Source of the DNA: Treponema sp. UBA1798
Lineage (GTDB): Bacteria > Spirochaetota > Spirochaetia > Treponematales > Treponemataceae
Direction: 5' to 3'
Assembly (NCBI GenBank): GCA_002319875.1
Contig: DCFS01000337.1
Location: 1-8,078, forward strand
DNA: 8,078 nucleotides
In this document: in pieces, positions 1 to 6,553 of the stretch
How the letters are laid out: each line of letters opens with the position of its first letter
Position numbering within the stretch: the first letter of the stretch is position 1
The notes under the pieces: model-generated
The model's input: only the letters and a program-made list of their open reading frames with translations
Databases searched by the model: none
What the model was told of the DNA's origin: nothing
Program-made: the position numbers and the translations under genes

Positions 1-2719
1 CGCCTTCTGTCCGGCGTAACCGTTGCACATCAATAACGACACCTTCGACACCGTGAGGGACACGCAGCGAACTGTCACGGACTTCTTTTGCTTTTTCACC
101 GAATATAGAGTTAAGCAGTTTGAATTCAGGAGTTGTTTCAGTTTCGCTCTTGGGAGTTACTTTACCGACAAGGATATCTCCGGATCTTACCTTTGCTCCG
201 ACACGGATAATACCTTCCTGATCAAGGTTATCAAGTGTCTTTTCTGCAGTGTTCGGCACATCCCGTGTAATTTTTTCAGGTCCCAGTTTTGTTTCACGGA
301 TTTCAGTGCTGAATTCCTTAATATGTATGGAAGTATACATATCTTCCTTGACGACACGCTGGGAAATAAGAACCGCATCCTCGTAATTGTAGCCATTCCA
401 TGGAACAAATCCGACCAGTATATTGCGGCCAAGTGCAAGTTCGCCGTTAAAAGTAGCAGGACCATCAGCAAGAACAGAACCGGCTCTTACTTTTTCTCCA
501 ACGTCAACAGTCGGACGCTGATGATAACAGGTGTCCTGGTTTGTCCGCTGATATTTAAGCAGTGTATAGACATTCTCAGCACCATCCTTGGGATCATCAG
601 GTTTAACCTTTACACAATCGCTTGTAACCCATGTAACAACACCGGCATGTTTTGCCTTGACTAGAACACCGGAATCATAGGCACATTTCTGCTCCATACC
701 GGTGCCAACATACGGAGGCTCCGGAAACAGCAGAGGAACAGCCTGACGCTGCATGTTACAGCCCATCAGTGCACGGTTTGCATCATCATGCTCCAGGAAT
801 GGAACAAGCGCAGCCGAAACGGAAATAACCTGCCGTGGAGAGACATCCATATACTGAACGTCTTTAGGTGACCGCTGGGTGTAGTTGCCGCGATTACGGC
901 AGGAAATCATATCAGTTGCAAAAGTTCCATCCGCTTTTATGCCTTCGCTGACCTGACCGATGTAATATTTATCCTCATCCATAGCGGATAGATAGGCAAC
1001 TTTATCAGTTGCCTTTCCGTTTTCAATCTTACGGTACGGTGCTTCGAGGAAACCATATTCATTAACCCTTGTATAAATTGCAAGAGAAACAATAAGACCA
1101 ATATTCGGCCCTTCAGGGGTTTCAATCGGGCACATGCGGCCATAATGCGAATAATGAACATCGCGGACTTCAAATCCTGCCCGGTCACGGGAAAGACCAC
1201 CGGGACCTAAAGCATTCAAACGCCTTTTGTGCGTAAGCTCTGCCAGAGGATTAACCTGATCCATAAACTGGGAAAGCTGGCTGGATCCGAAAAATTCTTT
1301 AATCGCAGCAACAATCGGCTTTATGGAAATAAGATCCTGAGGTTTCATCGTTTCCGTTTCTTTCAGGCTCATCCGCTCTTTAGCTATACGTTCCATACGG
1401 CTGAACGCTGTTTTAAGCTGATTAGTCATAAGTTCACCGACAGAACGAATACGCCGGTTTCCCAAATGATCAATATCATCTACCAGTTCATCACCGATAT
1501 ATACCTTTATCAGGTACTTCATTGTTTCGATAATATCCTGTTTAAGCAGGGTATGATCATCGGCAGGATCTTTGTAATCAAATTTTTTATTGAGCTTATA
1601 ACGGCCGACGCGTCCCAGGTCATAACGGCGCAAAGAAAAAAACATCGAATTGAGATCTTTTTCCGCTGCATCAACAGTGATCGGTTCTCCCGGCATAAGA
1701 ATTGAATAAACTGCAGAAAGAGCATCTTCCCTTGTCGGTTCCTCTGTCTCGGAACCTTCCTTTGTAAAACGGATATCCTCACGTTCAAAGCAGTTTATAA
1801 TCATCTGCGAATCAAGTGATTCGTTTTTTTCTTCCTTGCTGTTCTGGATTTTTCGTGTATCGAATTTTATGACACAGACTTCCCGCACGCCATTTGTAAC
1901 AAGATCATCAACATCGTGTGGATGCAGACGTTCGCCGGCACGGAAAAGTTTTTTTTCTTCACCGCTGTCTTTATCCTTTATCATAACAGCACTTGCAAGA
2001 ACTTTATCTACAAGTTTATCTTTTTCCTCGCGATTGTCAGTTACTTCAACATTTTCAGTTACATAAAAGCAGCGTATAATCTCTTCTCTTGTACTATATC
2101 CAAGCGCCCTCAGGAAAATAGTACCAAGAATCTTTTTTTTACGATCTATTTTTGCGTAAATAAGCTCTTTCTTCTGATCGATTTCAAATTCAAGCCATGA
2201 TCCACGGTACGGAATAATACGGCTTCCGTAAATACCCTTATCATGATTAAAAATAACTCCAGGGGAACGATGAATCTGGGAAACGACGACACGCTCGGCA
2301 CCGTTGATAACAAAAGTTCCCCGGTCCGTCATGAGCGGAATATCTCCCATGTATATATCTTTCTGGAGGATTGCTCCTGTTTGAAGGAATTTTAAATTAA
2401 TACGGGCCTTCAGGGGAACGGCATATGTCAGCCCCTTCTGTTTGCACTCAAATTCTGAAAACTTGATATTTCCCATATCGAGTTCATAGAATTCATATTC
2501 CAGGGTCATATCCCCATTAGGACTTTCAATCGGAAACGTGGATGTAAATGCTTCCTGCAGCCCCTGATCTCCAAGCGGTTCATGATTTTCCAGTTTTTCT
2601 TTCTGAAGAAAACTCTCGTAAGATGATAACTGAATATCGATAAGATTGGGAACTTCCATAAAATTCTGAATATTTTTCCCAATATACTGACGGTTGATCG
2701 TCCGGCTTTTTGCGAACAT
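1..2719 (-). CDS. rpoB: DNA-directed RNA polymerase subunit beta, 3' part outside window
   Basis: Beta subunit of RNA polymerase; forms half of the catalytic cleft and the rifampicin pocket. The ATG at 2719-2717 has a strong AGGGGG ribosome site about 7 nt upstream. The frame stays open for 906 codons to the left edge, so roughly the last quarter of a typical spirochaete beta (about 1,180 residues, from memory) is missing, including the C-terminal clamp. Recognisable blocks in order are the TDRGTFVINGAERVVV segment (131-146), rifampicin cluster I GSSQLSQFMDQ through THKRRLNALGPGG (478-506), the PIETPEGPNIGLI segment just after it, and the NGYNYEDA motif with E780-D781 near the active centre. 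Residue 502 (codon AAT, 1214-1216) is Asn where E. coli has Ser531; this is the change associated with natural rifampicin resistance in Treponema and Borrelia. Separated from rplL by a 210-bp gap with a hairpin. Identification is certain. Confidence 0.98.
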   Translation of the reverse strand, partial: MFAKSRTINRQYIGKNIQNFMEVPNLIDIQLSSYESFLQKEKLENHEPLGDQGLQEAFTSTFPIESPNGDMTLEYEFYELDMGNIKFSEFECKQKGLTYAVPLKARINLKFLQTGAILQKDIYMGDIPLMTDRGTFVINGAERVVVSQIHRSPGVIFNHDKGIYGSRIIPYRGSWLEFEIDQKKELIYAKIDRKKKILGTIFLRALGYSTREEIIRCFYVTENVEVTDNREEKDKLVDKVLASAVMIKDKDSGEEKKLFRAGERLHPHDVDDLVTNGVREVCVIKFDTRKIQNSKEEKNESLDSQMIINCFEREDIRFTKEGSETEEPTREDALSAVYSILMPGEPITVDAAEKDLNSMFFSLRRYDLGRVGRYKLNKKFDYKDPADDHTLLKQDIIETMKYLIKVYIGDELVDDIDHLGNRRIRSVGELMTNQLKTAFSRMERIAKERMSLKETETMKPQDLISIKPIVAAIKEFFGSSQLSQFMDQVNPLAELTHKRRLNALGPGGLSRDRAGFEVRDVHYSHYGRMCPIETPEGPNIGLIVSLAIYTRVNEYGFLEAPYRKIENGKATDKVAYLSAMDEDKYYIGQVSEGIKADGTFATDMISCRNRGNYTQRSPKDVQYMDVSPRQVISVSAALVPFLEHDDANRALMGCNMQRQAVPLLFPEPPYVGTGMEQKCAYDSGVLVKAKHAGVVTWVTSDCVKVKPDDPKDGAENVYTLLKYQRTNQDTCYHQRPTVDVGEKVRAGSVLADGPATFNGELALGRNILVGFVPWNGYNYEDAVLISQRVVKEDMYTSIHIKEFSTEIRETKLGPEKITRDVPNTAEKTLDNLDQEGIIRVGAKVRSGDILVGKVTPKSETETTPEFKLLNSIFGEKAKEVRDSSLRVPHGVEGVVIDVQRLRRTEG

Positions 2720-2929
2720 CAAAACCCCCTGTGAAAATGCATTTGCCGGGAAATCTTGCTACATGAGGAAACTCCACACAGCACAAGAACCACGACAGGC
2801 TCGACTCGGAGCAGTCTTGCCGAAACTTTAATAAAACAGACAGAGCTGCCAAAGGTATACTTCACCTCCGGCAGCTTATTCAAGCAACAAATTTGAGCAA
2901 AATAAATACAATAGAATACCGCACAAAGA
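2720..2929 (-). other. rplL-rpoB intergenic region
   Basis: A 210-bp spacer. It holds the attenuator-like hairpin at 2844-2876 and, at its rpoB end, the AGGGGG ribosome site. No sigma70-type promoter was clear. A frame open across the gap ends in a TGA overlapping the rpoB ATG, but it has no usable start or recognisable protein. Confidence 0.6.
2844..2876 (-). terminator. Attenuator-like hairpin between rplL and rpoB
   Basis: On the minus-strand transcript AGCUGCCGGAGGU pairs with ACCUUUGGCAGCU to give a 13-bp stem with a 7-nt loop (GAAGUAU). Two of the pairs are G-U wobbles, which exist only in RNA read from this strand. The stem is followed by CUGUCUGUUUUAUU, a moderately U-rich run. Position and form match the partial terminator known between rplL and rpoB in E. 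coli, which lowers beta synthesis relative to ribosomal proteins. The imperfect U tract suggests partial rather than full termination. Confidence 0.65.
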
Positions 2930-3310
2930 TTATTTCTTTGATGCAGTACCACCAGCTTCTGTAAGCTCAGCAATCATCTTGTCTGCATCAGCTTTGTTTA
3001 CGCCCTCTTTAACAACCTTCGGAGCGCCTTCAACGAGAGCCTTTGCTTCTCCAAGACCAAGTCCTGTAATTGTACGTACAACTTTAATAACAGGAATCTT
3101 CTTTGCAGGATCAATCTTTTCAAGCGTAACGGTAAATTCACTCTGTTCTTCCGCTGCCGCACCGGCAGGAGCACCAGCTGCTGCAACAGCAACAGGAGCT
3201 GCTGCTGTTACACCAAATTTTTCTTCCATCGCTTTTACAAGCTCTGAAGCTTCCAGAACAGTCATGTTGGCAATTGCATCAAGAATCTCATCTTTTGTTA
3301 AAGCTGCCAT
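2930..3310 (-). CDS. rplL: 50S ribosomal protein L7/L12
   Basis: Stalk protein of the large subunit; dimers bind the C-terminal helix of L10 and recruit and stimulate translation GTPases. The product is 126 residues, normal for the family. An N-terminal dimerisation helix region (about 1-34) is followed by an Ala/Gly/Pro-rich hinge (about 35-55) and the globular C-terminal domain with the conserved KIPVIKVVR and TGLGLGEAKALVE segments. I chose the ATG at 3310 because the MAALTKDEIL start matches the family and GGAGA lies 7 nt upstream; the open frame runs 15 codons further up to 3355 without support. It is set off by 125 bp from rplJ and 210 bp from rpoB, which may allow separate control; L12 is needed in several copies per ribosome. 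Confidence 0.97.
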   Translation of the reverse strand: MAALTKDEILDAIANMTVLEASELVKAMEEKFGVTAAAPVAVAAAGAPAGAAAEEQSEFTVTLEKIDPAKKIPVIKVVRTITGLGLGEAKALVEGAPKVVKEGVNKADADKMIAELTEAGGTASKK

Positions 3311-3435
3311 ATTGTCTTCTCCATAAAAAATAAAATAAATTACATTGCAAAGCAATGTCTTCCAGAAGTACGGACAGTCGACAGCAATGAAGCCTGACCG
3401 TACCGTTAATCAATAATAAAAAATCAGTTTACAGA
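3311..3435 (-). promoter_or_regulatory. Structured rplJ-rplL intergenic leader
   Basis: This 125-bp gap holds two inverted repeats. Arms GTACGG/CCGTAC (3368-3373 and 3398-3403) extend inward, after one mismatch, with CAG/CTG. Arms ACATTGC/GCAATGT (3342-3348 and 3352-3358) enclose a 3-nt loop. On the transcript the second hairpin is followed by a very U-rich run just ahead of the rplL ribosome site. It resembles a weak terminator or an A/U-rich translation enhancer. Its function is inferred; comparable spacers in other bacteria hold processing sites. Confidence 0.5.
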
Positions 3436-3969
3436 TTAAGCCTTAGGAGCATCTGCAGCAGGCGCTTCCTGCTGTTTCTTTTCAGCATAAGCCTGCAATG
3501 TAGCAGCCAGCTGACGGGCCGGACCATTAATAGCAGACATAAGCATCGCAATAAGCTGCTTCTTTCCCGGAACTTTTGAGTAAGCTTCAATTTTTGCAAC
3601 ATCGAAAACTTCTTTTCCGACAAAGGCACCCTTTATAGACAGGGCAGGAACTTCCTTTGCAAAGTCAAACATAATTTTTGCAACTTCATTGGAATCTTCC
3701 CTGACCATTGCGATAGCAGTAGGACCCTTCAGATAATCAGCCACATTGTTTATTTTCAAATCTTCAAAAGCAATGCGCACAAAATTATTCTTAACTACTT
3801 TAAACTGTGAATCTTTTTCACGAAGTTTTTTCCGGAGGTCCGTAATCTGCTCTACCGTAAGTCCGCGGTAATCAGCAAAAATAAAATCATTATAACCTGT
3901 GAGGGCCTTTTTAGCATCCTCAATAGCCGCAGTCTTAGCGGGTTGGAGTTTTTTTGCCTTAATAGCCAT
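3436..3969 (-). CDS. rplJ: 50S ribosomal protein L10
   Basis: L10 anchors the L7/L12 stalk to 23S rRNA and, in many bacteria, represses its own operon by binding the mRNA leader. The product is 177 residues, within the usual 160-180 range. The N-terminal 23S-binding domain contains the family pattern of a YNDFIFADYRGLTVEQI strand-helix and the KNNFVRIAF segment. The C-terminal third ends in a long Ala/Gln-rich helix (from about 145) that should carry the L12-binding sites. The ATG at 3969 has GGAAGGAGAG a few bases upstream, which lies inside the 3' end of rplA; the gap to the rplA stop is only 2 bp, so the two are probably translationally coupled. No separate L10 leader fits between them. 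Confidence 0.97.
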   Translation of the reverse strand: MAIKAKKLQPAKTAAIEDAKKALTGYNDFIFADYRGLTVEQITDLRKKLREKDSQFKVVKNNFVRIAFEDLKINNVADYLKGPTAIAMVREDSNEVAKIMFDFAKEVPALSIKGAFVGKEVFDVAKIEAYSKVPGKKQLIAMLMSAINGPARQLAATLQAYAEKKQQEAPAADAPKA

Positions 3970-3971
3970 AA

Positions 3972-4652
3972 TTACTCTCCTTCCTTATAGTCAATCCAGA
4001 CACCCGGTCCCATCGTAGAGCAAACCGAAACGCTCTGGACAAAGCCGCCCTTTGCATCTGCCGGTCTCTTACGTGAAACCTCACTCAGCAACGTCGCAAC
4101 ATTTTCAGCAACCTTTGCAGACTCCATAGAAACCTTACCGACAGCAATATGAATTATACCGCCCTTGTCTGCGCGATACTCCGTACGGCCTTTCTTGAGT
4201 TCCGCAATAGCTTTTACGATATCATTTGTTACTGTTCCGGTTTTCGGATTCGGCATAAGACCTTTGCGGCCAAGCACCATACCAAGACGTCCGACGTCTT
4301 TCATCATATCCGGAGTTGCAACAGCTATATCGAAATCAAGCCATCCGCCCTTAACTTTCTCTATATATTCCTGATCTCCGGCATATGCCGCACCGGCATC
4401 CAGCGCCTCTTTTGCCCGATCTTCTTTGCAGAATACAAGAACCTTTTTTTCCGCTGTAAACTGGTTCGGGAATACAAGTGTATCACGAACTGACTGGCTT
4501 TTTCCAAGACGGAGGGCAATATGAGCTTCCACTGTTTCATCAAATTTTGCATATTTAAGTTCGCTTACCATCTTGCAGGCAGCAGGAACATCATATTTCT
4601 TTGTAAGATCGTATTTCGCCAGTGACGCGCGATATTTTTTTCCATGTTTCAT
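3972..4652 (-). CDS. rplA: 50S ribosomal protein L1
   Basis: L1 forms the mobile L1 stalk that helps E-site tRNA leave the ribosome, and in many bacteria it binds its own L11-L1 mRNA as a repressor. The product is 226 residues (family about 225-235). Family marks include the start MKHGKKYR, the central GRLGMVLGRKGLMPNPKTGTVT block (the L1 signature) and the late SVCSTMGPGVWID segment. The ATG at 4652 lies 1 bp after the rplK stop, with GGAG 7 nt upstream inside the last rplK codons, so coupling to rplK is likely. Nothing unusual in length or key segments. Confidence 0.97.
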   Translation of the reverse strand: MKHGKKYRASLAKYDLTKKYDVPAACKMVSELKYAKFDETVEAHIALRLGKSQSVRDTLVFPNQFTAEKKVLVFCKEDRAKEALDAGAAYAGDQEYIEKVKGGWLDFDIAVATPDMMKDVGRLGMVLGRKGLMPNPKTGTVTNDIVKAIAELKKGRTEYRADKGGIIHIAVGKVSMESAKVAENVATLLSEVSRKRPADAKGGFVQSVSVCSTMGPGVWIDYKEGE

Positions 4653-4653
4653 A

Positions 4654-5085
4654 TCAGTGCTCCACTTCTACGCCCATACTACGTGCAGTACCGGCTATGA
4701 TTTTTTTTGCTGCGTCGATATCATTTGCATTAATATCGGGCATCTTCACCTTTGCGATTTCTTCAAGATCTTTTTTTGAAAGCGTCCCGACTTTATCTTT
4801 AAGAGGATTACCGGAACCCTTTTCAAGTTTCAGTGCTTTCTTAATCAGAACTGCTGCAGGTGGAGTTTTCAGAATAAACGTGAAAGATTTATCCTGGTAA
4901 ACAGTAATAATAACCGGAATAACAAGTCCTTTTTCCATAGACTTCGTACGGTCATTAAACTCTTTTACAAAGTTCGGAGCACTTACACCATGCGGTCCAA
5001 GTGCCGGTCCAATCGGCGGTGCGGGTGTTGCAGAACCTGCGGGGCACTGCAGTTTAATAACAGCCGTCACCTTTTTTTTAGCCAT
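4654..5085 (-). CDS. rplK: 50S ribosomal protein L11
   Basis: L11 binds the GTPase-associated region of 23S rRNA together with L10; it is the site of thiostrepton action and is needed for RelA-type stringent signalling in other bacteria. The product is 143 residues, the usual length. The N-terminal domain has the proline-rich PAPPIGPALGPHGVS loop that contacts the factor-binding centre, and the C-terminal RNA-binding domain holds GTLSKKDLEEIAKVKMPDIN and GTARSMGVEV. Start ATG 5085 with AGGAGT 5 nt upstream; a second ATG at 5089-5087 is out of frame. First gene of the compact rplK-rplA-rplJ block, preceded by a 237-bp structured leader. Confidence 0.97.
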   Translation of the reverse strand: MAKKKVTAVIKLQCPAGSATPAPPIGPALGPHGVSAPNFVKEFNDRTKSMEKGLVIPVIITVYQDKSFTFILKTPPAAVLIKKALKLEKGSGNPLKDKVGTLSKKDLEEIAKVKMPDINANDIDAAKKIIAGTARSMGVEVEH

Positions 5086-5265
5086 ACATGACTCCTTATA
5101 TTGGTATGAGTCGATTGCTACGCAATCTTGTACTGTCTTCTTCGAAAACAGTAATCGACAACGCGGCTGACCCTAGCGAAGCACCTCTGTCCAACGGACC
5201 TGCGCCTCTCCCAAAACAGGAAAACGGATCTGGAAACCACATATACGGTTTACCATTCCGATTTC

Positions 5266-5292
5266 ATTATCATATTTAAACAAAGCGTTCAA
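5266..5292 (-). promoter_or_regulatory. Possible promoter for rplK operon
   Basis: Minus-strand TTGAAC (5292-5287), a 15-bp spacer and GATAAT (5271-5266). The -10 box matches 5 of 6 consensus bases but the spacer is short, so this is only a candidate. It lies where many bacteria have an internal promoter for the rplK operon, and would give a leader of about 170 nt. Confidence 0.35.
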
Positions 5293-5304
5293 GCCTTCCG
5301 GCTT
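5291..5304 (-). repeat. Short hairpin downstream of nusG
   Basis: AAGCC and GGCTT (5291-5295, 5300-5304) flank a 4-base loop that reads GGAA on the transcript strand. It is a GNRA-type tetraloop hairpin just after the nusG stop. There is no U tract, so full termination is unlikely; it may protect or punctuate the nusG mRNA end. It overlaps the -35 of the candidate rplK promoter. Confidence 0.35.
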
Positions 5305-5322
5305 TCAAACACAGAATACCCT

Positions 5323-5880
5323 TTAAATTTTCTCCGCCTGCAGCAGGCCGACCTCAACCGGAGTTGTCCTGCCAAAAATCTGAACCATAACACGGAGCTT
5401 GTCTTTTTCAACATTTATTTCCTCTACAGAACCGGTAAACGTTGCAAACGGACCATCAGTAATTTTAACCTGATCACCGATTGCAAAAGACTGTTTAATA
5501 TGAACAGTCTTTTCACCTTTTATCTCACCAGCCTTCTGCAGCAGATTTTTTGCTTCATCATTACTTATCGGCCTTGGCCGTTCGCTCGGATTCGTACCCA
5601 CGAAACCCGTCACGCCCTGCACGCGCCGGATCAGGGAACAAGTCTTTTTCCAGCCGAGGTCAGGGAGATCCATTTCAAGCATAATATACCCGGGTAAAAA
5701 TTTATTGCTGCGGGTACGCTTTTTGCCGTCTTTAATTTCCACGATTTCTTCTACAGGAACTTTAATATCTGTCAGAACCACCGGATCAAGCTCTTTTGCT
5801 TCAAGCATGGACCTGAGAGTGCGTTCAATTTTATTTTCATAACCTGTATATGTATGAAGAATATACCAGCCTTTAGCCAT
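5323..5880 (-). CDS. nusG: Transcription termination/antitermination factor NusG
   Basis: NusG binds the RNA polymerase clamp, sets elongation and pausing, and in many bacteria links polymerase to Rho or the leading ribosome. The product is 185 residues, a typical length. The N-terminal NGN domain begins MAKGWYILHTYTGYENKI and contains the KFLPGYIMLEMDL and VRRVQGVTGFVG-like segments (here IRRVQGVTGFVG). The C-terminal KOW domain (about 133-185) has IGDQVKITDGPFATFTGSVE and ends in GLLQAEKI. Start ATG 5880 has AAGGA about 6 nt upstream. It follows secE after 10 bp, a near-universal arrangement, and lies before the rplK leader. Confidence 0.97.
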   Translation of the reverse strand: MAKGWYILHTYTGYENKIERTLRSMLEAKELDPVVLTDIKVPVEEIVEIKDGKKRTRSNKFLPGYIMLEMDLPDLGWKKTCSLIRRVQGVTGFVGTNPSERPRPISNDEAKNLLQKAGEIKGEKTVHIKQSFAIGDQVKITDGPFATFTGSVEEINVEKDKLRVMVQIFGRTTPVEVGLLQAEKI

Positions 5881-5890
5881 GGAAAGTCCT

Positions 5891-6076
5891 TTACTTCATC
5901 ACAGCGCGGAATGCAGCGGTAAAACCGGCGTCAAGCAAACCGAGCAGGACAGCAAGAATAAGCGTAGAAACGATTACAATTTTTACAGAGGAAACAACAT
6001 CTTCCCGGGAAGGCCATACAACCTTCTTTAATTCAGCAAGACATTCCCGAAAAAAAATACTGACTTTTGTTGCCAT
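5891..6076 (-). CDS. secE: Preprotein translocase subunit SecE
   Basis: Essential partner that clamps SecY in the inner-membrane protein channel. The product has 61 residues, the short single-span bacterial form. An amphipathic N-terminal helix carries the conserved LAELKKVVWPSREDV segment, followed by one membrane helix (about residues 32-52, IVIVSTLILAVLLGLLDAGF). I chose the ATG at 6076, preceded by GGGGA, because MATKVS fits the family; the open frame continues to 6130 but that part lies inside tRNA-Trp. It sits 24 bp after tRNA-Trp and 10 bp before nusG, so its mRNA must be freed from the tRNA by RNase cleavage. Confidence 0.95.
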   Translation of the reverse strand: MATKVSIFFRECLAELKKVVWPSREDVVSSVKIVIVSTLILAVLLGLLDAGFTAAFRAVMK

Positions 6077-6100
6077 ACCATCCCCATCAAAATAAAATAG

Positions 6101-6173
6101 CAGGCCAGGAAGGACTCGAACCCTCGACACCCGGTTTTGGAGACCGGTGCTCTACCAACTGAACTACTGGCCT
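6101..6173 (-). tRNA. tRNA-Trp (CCA anticodon)
   Basis: A 73-nt cloverleaf. Acceptor arms AGGCCAG/CTGGCCT pair fully, the D stem is GTTC/GAGC, the anticodon stem CCGGT/ACCGG encloses a CTCCAAA loop with anticodon CCA (6140-6138), and the T stem GAGGG/CCTTC has the TTCGAGT loop. The discriminator base is G. The 3' CCA is not encoded, so it must be added by the nucleotidyltransferase. It lies between rpmG and secE in the same transcript. Confidence 0.97.
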
Positions 6174-6216
6174 ATGATTTCTGGCCGGATACCCTGTCCG
6201 GGCACCCGGATACAGA
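6174..6216 (-). repeat. GC-rich spacer with repeats before tRNA-Trp
   Basis: The sequence CCGGATAC occurs twice in direct orientation (6185-6192 and 6206-6213). Between and overlapping these is the near-palindrome TCCGGG-CA-CCCGGA (6197-6210), which forms a 5-bp stem with a 4-nt loop. It may be a processing stem that separates the rpmG mRNA from tRNA-Trp. Function is inferred. Confidence 0.4.
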
Positions 6217-6393
6217 TTATTTAACTTTTGCTTCTTTATGCAGTGTGTGTTTATGATCAAATGGGCAATACTTGTTCAATTCAAGTTTTCCCTGAACATT
6301 TTTACGGTTTTTTGTTGTTGTATAGTTTTTGCGTTTACATTCCGAGCACTGCAGCGCAATAATTTCAACGGCGCCTTTCTTTTTGCTAGCCAT
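6217..6393 (-). CDS. rpmG: 50S ribosomal protein L33
   Basis: Small large-subunit protein near the E site. The product has 58 residues (family about 49-60). It begins MASKKKGAVEIIALQCSECK and has the family core KNYTTTKNRKN, LELNKYCP and a final KHT. A CxxC pair is present (C16, C19) and a third Cys follows at 43, but the fourth zinc ligand seen in the four-cysteine form is missing: the sequence is CPFDHKHT, with Asp and His at that place. ATG at 6393 with AGGAGT 5 nt upstream. Between tRNA-Thr and tRNA-Trp, a placement common in bacteria. Confidence 0.95.
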   Translation of the reverse strand: MASKKKGAVEIIALQCSECKRKNYTTTKNRKNVQGKLELNKYCPFDHKHTLHKEAKVK

Positions 6394-6423
6394 GACTTAC
6401 TCCTGATACATCTTAAAAATGTC

Positions 6424-6496
6424 AGCCTCCGTGCGGAATCGAACCGCAGACCTCAACCTTACCATGGTTGCGCTCTACCGACTGAGCTACAAAGGC
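6424..6496 (-). tRNA. tRNA-Thr (GGT anticodon)
   Basis: A 73-nt cloverleaf. Acceptor arms GCCTTTG/CGGAGGC pair with two G-U wobbles, the D stem is GCTC/GAGC, the anticodon stem CAACC/GGTTG holds the loop ATGGTAA with anticodon GGT (6463-6461), and the T stem is TGCGG/CCGCA with TTCGATT. Discriminator base U. CCA is not encoded. It is the first gene of the minus-strand transcript, starting about 20 nt after the predicted start site. Confidence 0.97.
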
Positions 6497-6522
6497 ATAT
6501 CTATCCGACGAATCGTCCTAAA

Positions 6523-6551
6523 AATATACTAGACTCAGTCTTTTATGTCAA
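6523..6551 (-). promoter_or_regulatory. Strong sigma70-type promoter for tRNA-Thr-rpmG-tRNA-Trp-secE-nusG
   Basis: Minus-strand TTGACA (6551-6546), exactly 17 bp, then TATATT (6528-6523). The -35 box is perfect and the -10 box matches 5 of 6. The start site should be near 6516, about 20 nt before the tRNA-Thr 5' end. No other strong promoter is seen until the rplK leader, so this one probably feeds the five downstream genes and perhaps beyond. The spacer contains the small palindrome AGACT-C-AGTCT (6531-6541). Confidence 0.85.
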
Positions 6552-6553
6552 GA

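Larger units (their letters stand above)
5086..5322 (-). promoter_or_regulatory. nusG-rplK leader with mutually exclusive helices
   Basis: This gap is rich in paired segments on the minus transcript. They include a 10-bp hairpin with arms UACUGUUUUC/GAAGACAGUA (5131-5153), an outer 7-bp helix GTCGATT/AATCGAC (5110-5116 with 5153-5159), a hairpin GATTGC/GCAATC (5113-5118 with 5122-5127) and a helix GACTC/GAGTC (5108-5112 with 5090-5094) that would cover the rplK ribosome site. A further hairpin lies at 5232-5254. The outer helix shares bases with the second and third, so they cannot all form together. This is where L1 represses rplK-rplA in E. coli; binding by L1 here is an inference. Confidence 0.5.

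Noticed and set aside
23..664. Long plus-strand open frame opposite rpoB
   Set aside because: It lies wholly antisense to conserved RpoB codons, is not preceded by a ribosome site, and its composition is that of a reverse-complement shadow.
2719..2973. Minus-strand open frame across the rplL-rpoB gap whose TGA overlaps the rpoB ATG
   Set aside because: It begins inside rplL in another frame, has no start codon at a useful distance from a ribosome site, and resembles no known protein; the stop/start overlap is probably chance.
6077..6130. Upstream extension of secE to an ATG at 6130
   Set aside because: It would be encoded inside tRNA-Trp; the ATG at 6076 fits the SecE family start.
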